A DNA stretch of 7,574 bases from an uncultured Bacillota bacterium. Lineage in GTDB: Bacteria; Bacillota; Clostridia; Christensenellales; UBA1242. The notes under the pieces were generated by a model. The model ran no database searches, was not told the origin of the DNA, and worked only from the letters and a program-made list of their open reading frames with translations. Every line of letters starts with the position of its first letter. Position 1 is the first letter of the stretch. Both the position numbers and the translations under genes were made by a program. Positions 7,031 through 7,574 of the stretch are shown here, piece after piece. The stretch is from the NCBI GenBank assembly GCA_900555365.1, contig USKO01000029.1, forward strand, positions 1 through 7,574, written 5' to 3'.

Positions 7031-7151
7031 AAAAACACTACTTTTGTCGATAATCATCTGAATTAAGGAAGAAACTCCATTGACAAATAAATATCAAAAA
7101 ATTTCAAAATAAGATGCACATTTTTGGTCTTTAAATAGTAGTATGTTAGTG
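7031..7151. other. Divergent intergenic region upstream of the cysteine-rich gene; promoter not clear
   Basis: On the plus strand there is a perfect TTGACA at 7080-7085, but no good -10 at normal spacing; the best is CAAAAT (7105-7110) at 19 bases. A TATGTT at 7142-7147 would be a fair -10 but lacks a -35. The cysteine-rich gene may therefore use a weak or activated promoter, or an alternative sigma factor. I could not match a sporulation-sigma consensus with confidence. Confidence 0.35.
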
Positions 7152-7169
7152 TGAAAGGAATTCCTTTCA
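7152..7169 (+). promoter_or_regulatory. Perfect 18-base palindrome in the leader of the cysteine-rich gene
   Basis: TGAAAGGAATTCCTTTCA reads identically on both strands. As RNA it folds into a seven-pair stem with an AAUU loop; as DNA it could be a dimeric operator. Its right arm (7161-7167) can instead pair, over seven positions including two G-U, with GGAGGAA (7189-7195), which contains the ribosome binding site of the downstream gene. The two folds exclude each other. It lacks a following T-run, so it is not a terminator. Confidence 0.5.
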
Positions 7170-7198
7170 AATACATAAGTAAAATTTAGGAGGAACTA

Positions 7199-7399
7199 AT
7201 GAACTTTTTTAACGGCTCTTGTGGCGGTGGCTTCAATGGTTGCAACAGTGGTTGTGACTGCTGCTCACTAATTCTTTGGATAATTCTTCTTCAATGTCTT
7301 TGCGGCAACGGTAATGGCTGTGGCATGGACTGCTGCACTTTAATTATCCTTTTACTTCTTTGTGGATGCTGTGGCAATGGCTGTGGCGGCTGCAAATAA
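7199..7399 (+). CDS. Small Cys/Gly-rich hydrophobic protein (chorion-class high-cysteine HCB-like)
   Basis: Function unknown. The 66 residues contain 15 cysteines (8, 15, 19, 21, 22, 33, 35, 41, 45, 46, 55, 57, 58, 62, 65). The glycine-rich N-terminal third leads into two similar modules: DCCSLILWIILLQCLCGNGN (20-39) followed by GCG, and DCCTLIILLLLCGCCGNGCG (44-63). Each module is D-C-C, a short run of aliphatic residues (about 8-10), then a Cys/Gly/Asn cluster. This matches the proteins that databases label chorion class high-cysteine HCB protein 13, common in Clostridia; the label describes composition only. The hydrophobic runs are too short for ordinary membrane helices. There is no signal peptide and no precursor-peptide leader with a cleavage motif. 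The gene is convincing: AGGAGG five bases before the ATG, a strong terminator after the stop, and composition unlike the flanking AT-rich DNA. A metal-binding, cross-linked coat or membrane-associated role is conceivable but unproven. Confidence 0.85.
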   Translation: MNFFNGSCGGGFNGCNSGCDCCSLILWIILLQCLCGNGNGCGMDCCTLIILLLLCGCCGNGCGGCK

Positions 7400-7432
7400 T
7401 TAAAAACAAACCATAAAATATTAGATTAGATG

Positions 7433-7463
7433 ACAAAAAGTGGGATCCCACTTTTTGTTTTTT
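7433..7463 (+). terminator. Perfect-palindrome terminator of the cysteine-rich gene
   Basis: Positions 7433-7458 form a perfect 26-base palindrome whose core is AGTGGGATCCCACT, followed by a T-run to 7463. The RNA stem can reach about eleven pairs with a short loop, A-U pairs at the base and a U-tail. It lies 33 bases after the stop codon, so the cysteine-rich gene is most likely a single-gene transcript. The A-run on the left also allows action on the opposite strand. Confidence 0.92.
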
Positions 7464-7473
7464 ATAAAATCTC

Positions 7474-7501
7474 TTTACTTTCATTGAAAAATGTGTATAA
7501 T
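7474..7501 (+). promoter_or_regulatory. Sigma-A-type promoter of the rightmost gene
   Basis: A perfect -10 TATAAT (7496-7501) is preceded at 16 bases by a fair -35 TTTACT (7474-7479). The predicted start near 7508 leaves a leader of about a dozen bases carrying GGAGG. With the terminator just upstream, this isolates the rightmost gene from the cysteine-rich gene. Confidence 0.72.
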
Positions 7502-7520
7502 ATAAATTAATGGAGGAATT

Positions 7521-7574
7521 ATGAAGTTTGATAAAGATTGTGAAGTAATCTGGCACGATAGAAAAAGATATTGG
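7521..7574 (+). CDS. Start of a gene cut by the window edge, possibly a PH-domain (bPH2) protein
   Basis: Eighteen codons are visible: MKFDKDCEVIWHDRKRYW. GGAGG four bases before the ATG and a promoter with a perfect -10 make this a real gene start. The segment EVIWHDRKRYW resembles the opening of short bacterial PH-domain proteins of Firmicutes, which begin with a W-x-D-R-K-R-like stretch. That match is from memory and rests on very few residues, so the product is tentative. An ATG at 7510 in another frame overlaps the ribosome binding site and stops at once, so it is not the start. Confidence 0.6.
   Translation, partial: MKFDKDCEVIWHDRKRYW

Noticed and set aside
7080..7113. TTG-started eleven-codon frame after AAGGAAG in the divergent region
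   Set aside because: Too short, with a rare start codon and a low-complexity translation; the TTGACA is more useful as a possible -35 box.
7344..7556. Minus-strand 70-codon frame across the terminator and the cysteine-rich gene
   Set aside because: Runs through a strong terminator and a promoter and lacks a convincing ribosome binding site.

Overview
The window looks like chromosomal DNA from a low-GC Gram-positive bacterium (Bacillota, most likely a Clostridia-type lineage). The signs are AT-rich intergenic DNA, strong AGGAGG-type ribosome binding sites, sigma-A-like promoters with TATAAT-type -10 boxes, an L27 with the cleavable Firmicutes N-terminal extension beside its Prp protease, a FloA-like flotillin, and a very cysteine-rich mini-protein of a kind met mainly in Clostridia. 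The assignment is an inference; there is no rRNA here.

Layout. Five genes lie on the minus strand. In transcription order from the right they are: a 1404-residue membrane-anchored surface protein built of immunoglobulin-like beta-sandwich modules (6901-2687); an intergenic stretch holding its terminator and then the promoter and structured leader of the next operon; rplU-prp-rpmA (ribosomal protein L21, the L27-processing cysteine protease, ribosomal protein L27; 2320-1409); an OGG1-type 8-oxoguanine DNA glycosylase (1361-528) behind an apparent terminator; and the first 129 codons of a divergent flotillin-like FloA protein (388-1) with its own promoter. Two genes lie on the plus strand to the right of a divergent control region: a 66-residue Cys/Gly-rich hydrophobic mini-protein (7199-7399) closed by a perfect terminator palindrome, and the first 18 codons of a separately promoted gene (from 7521), possibly a PH-domain protein.

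How they work together. rplU-prp-rpmA is a functional unit: Prp removes the N-terminal extension of L27 so that the 50S subunit can mature, and the leader before rplU is where L21 autoregulation is expected. The glycosylase occupies the place where obg often follows rpmA and probably depends on read-through. The surface protein and the cysteine-rich mini-protein are divergently transcribed from one roughly 300-base region that carries two minus-strand promoters, a small inverted repeat at one predicted start site, and a perfect palindrome in the leader of the mini-protein gene.

The least explained items are the mini-protein (15 Cys in 66 residues, internally duplicated), its leader with two mutually exclusive hairpins, and the sortase-independent giant surface protein next to it.
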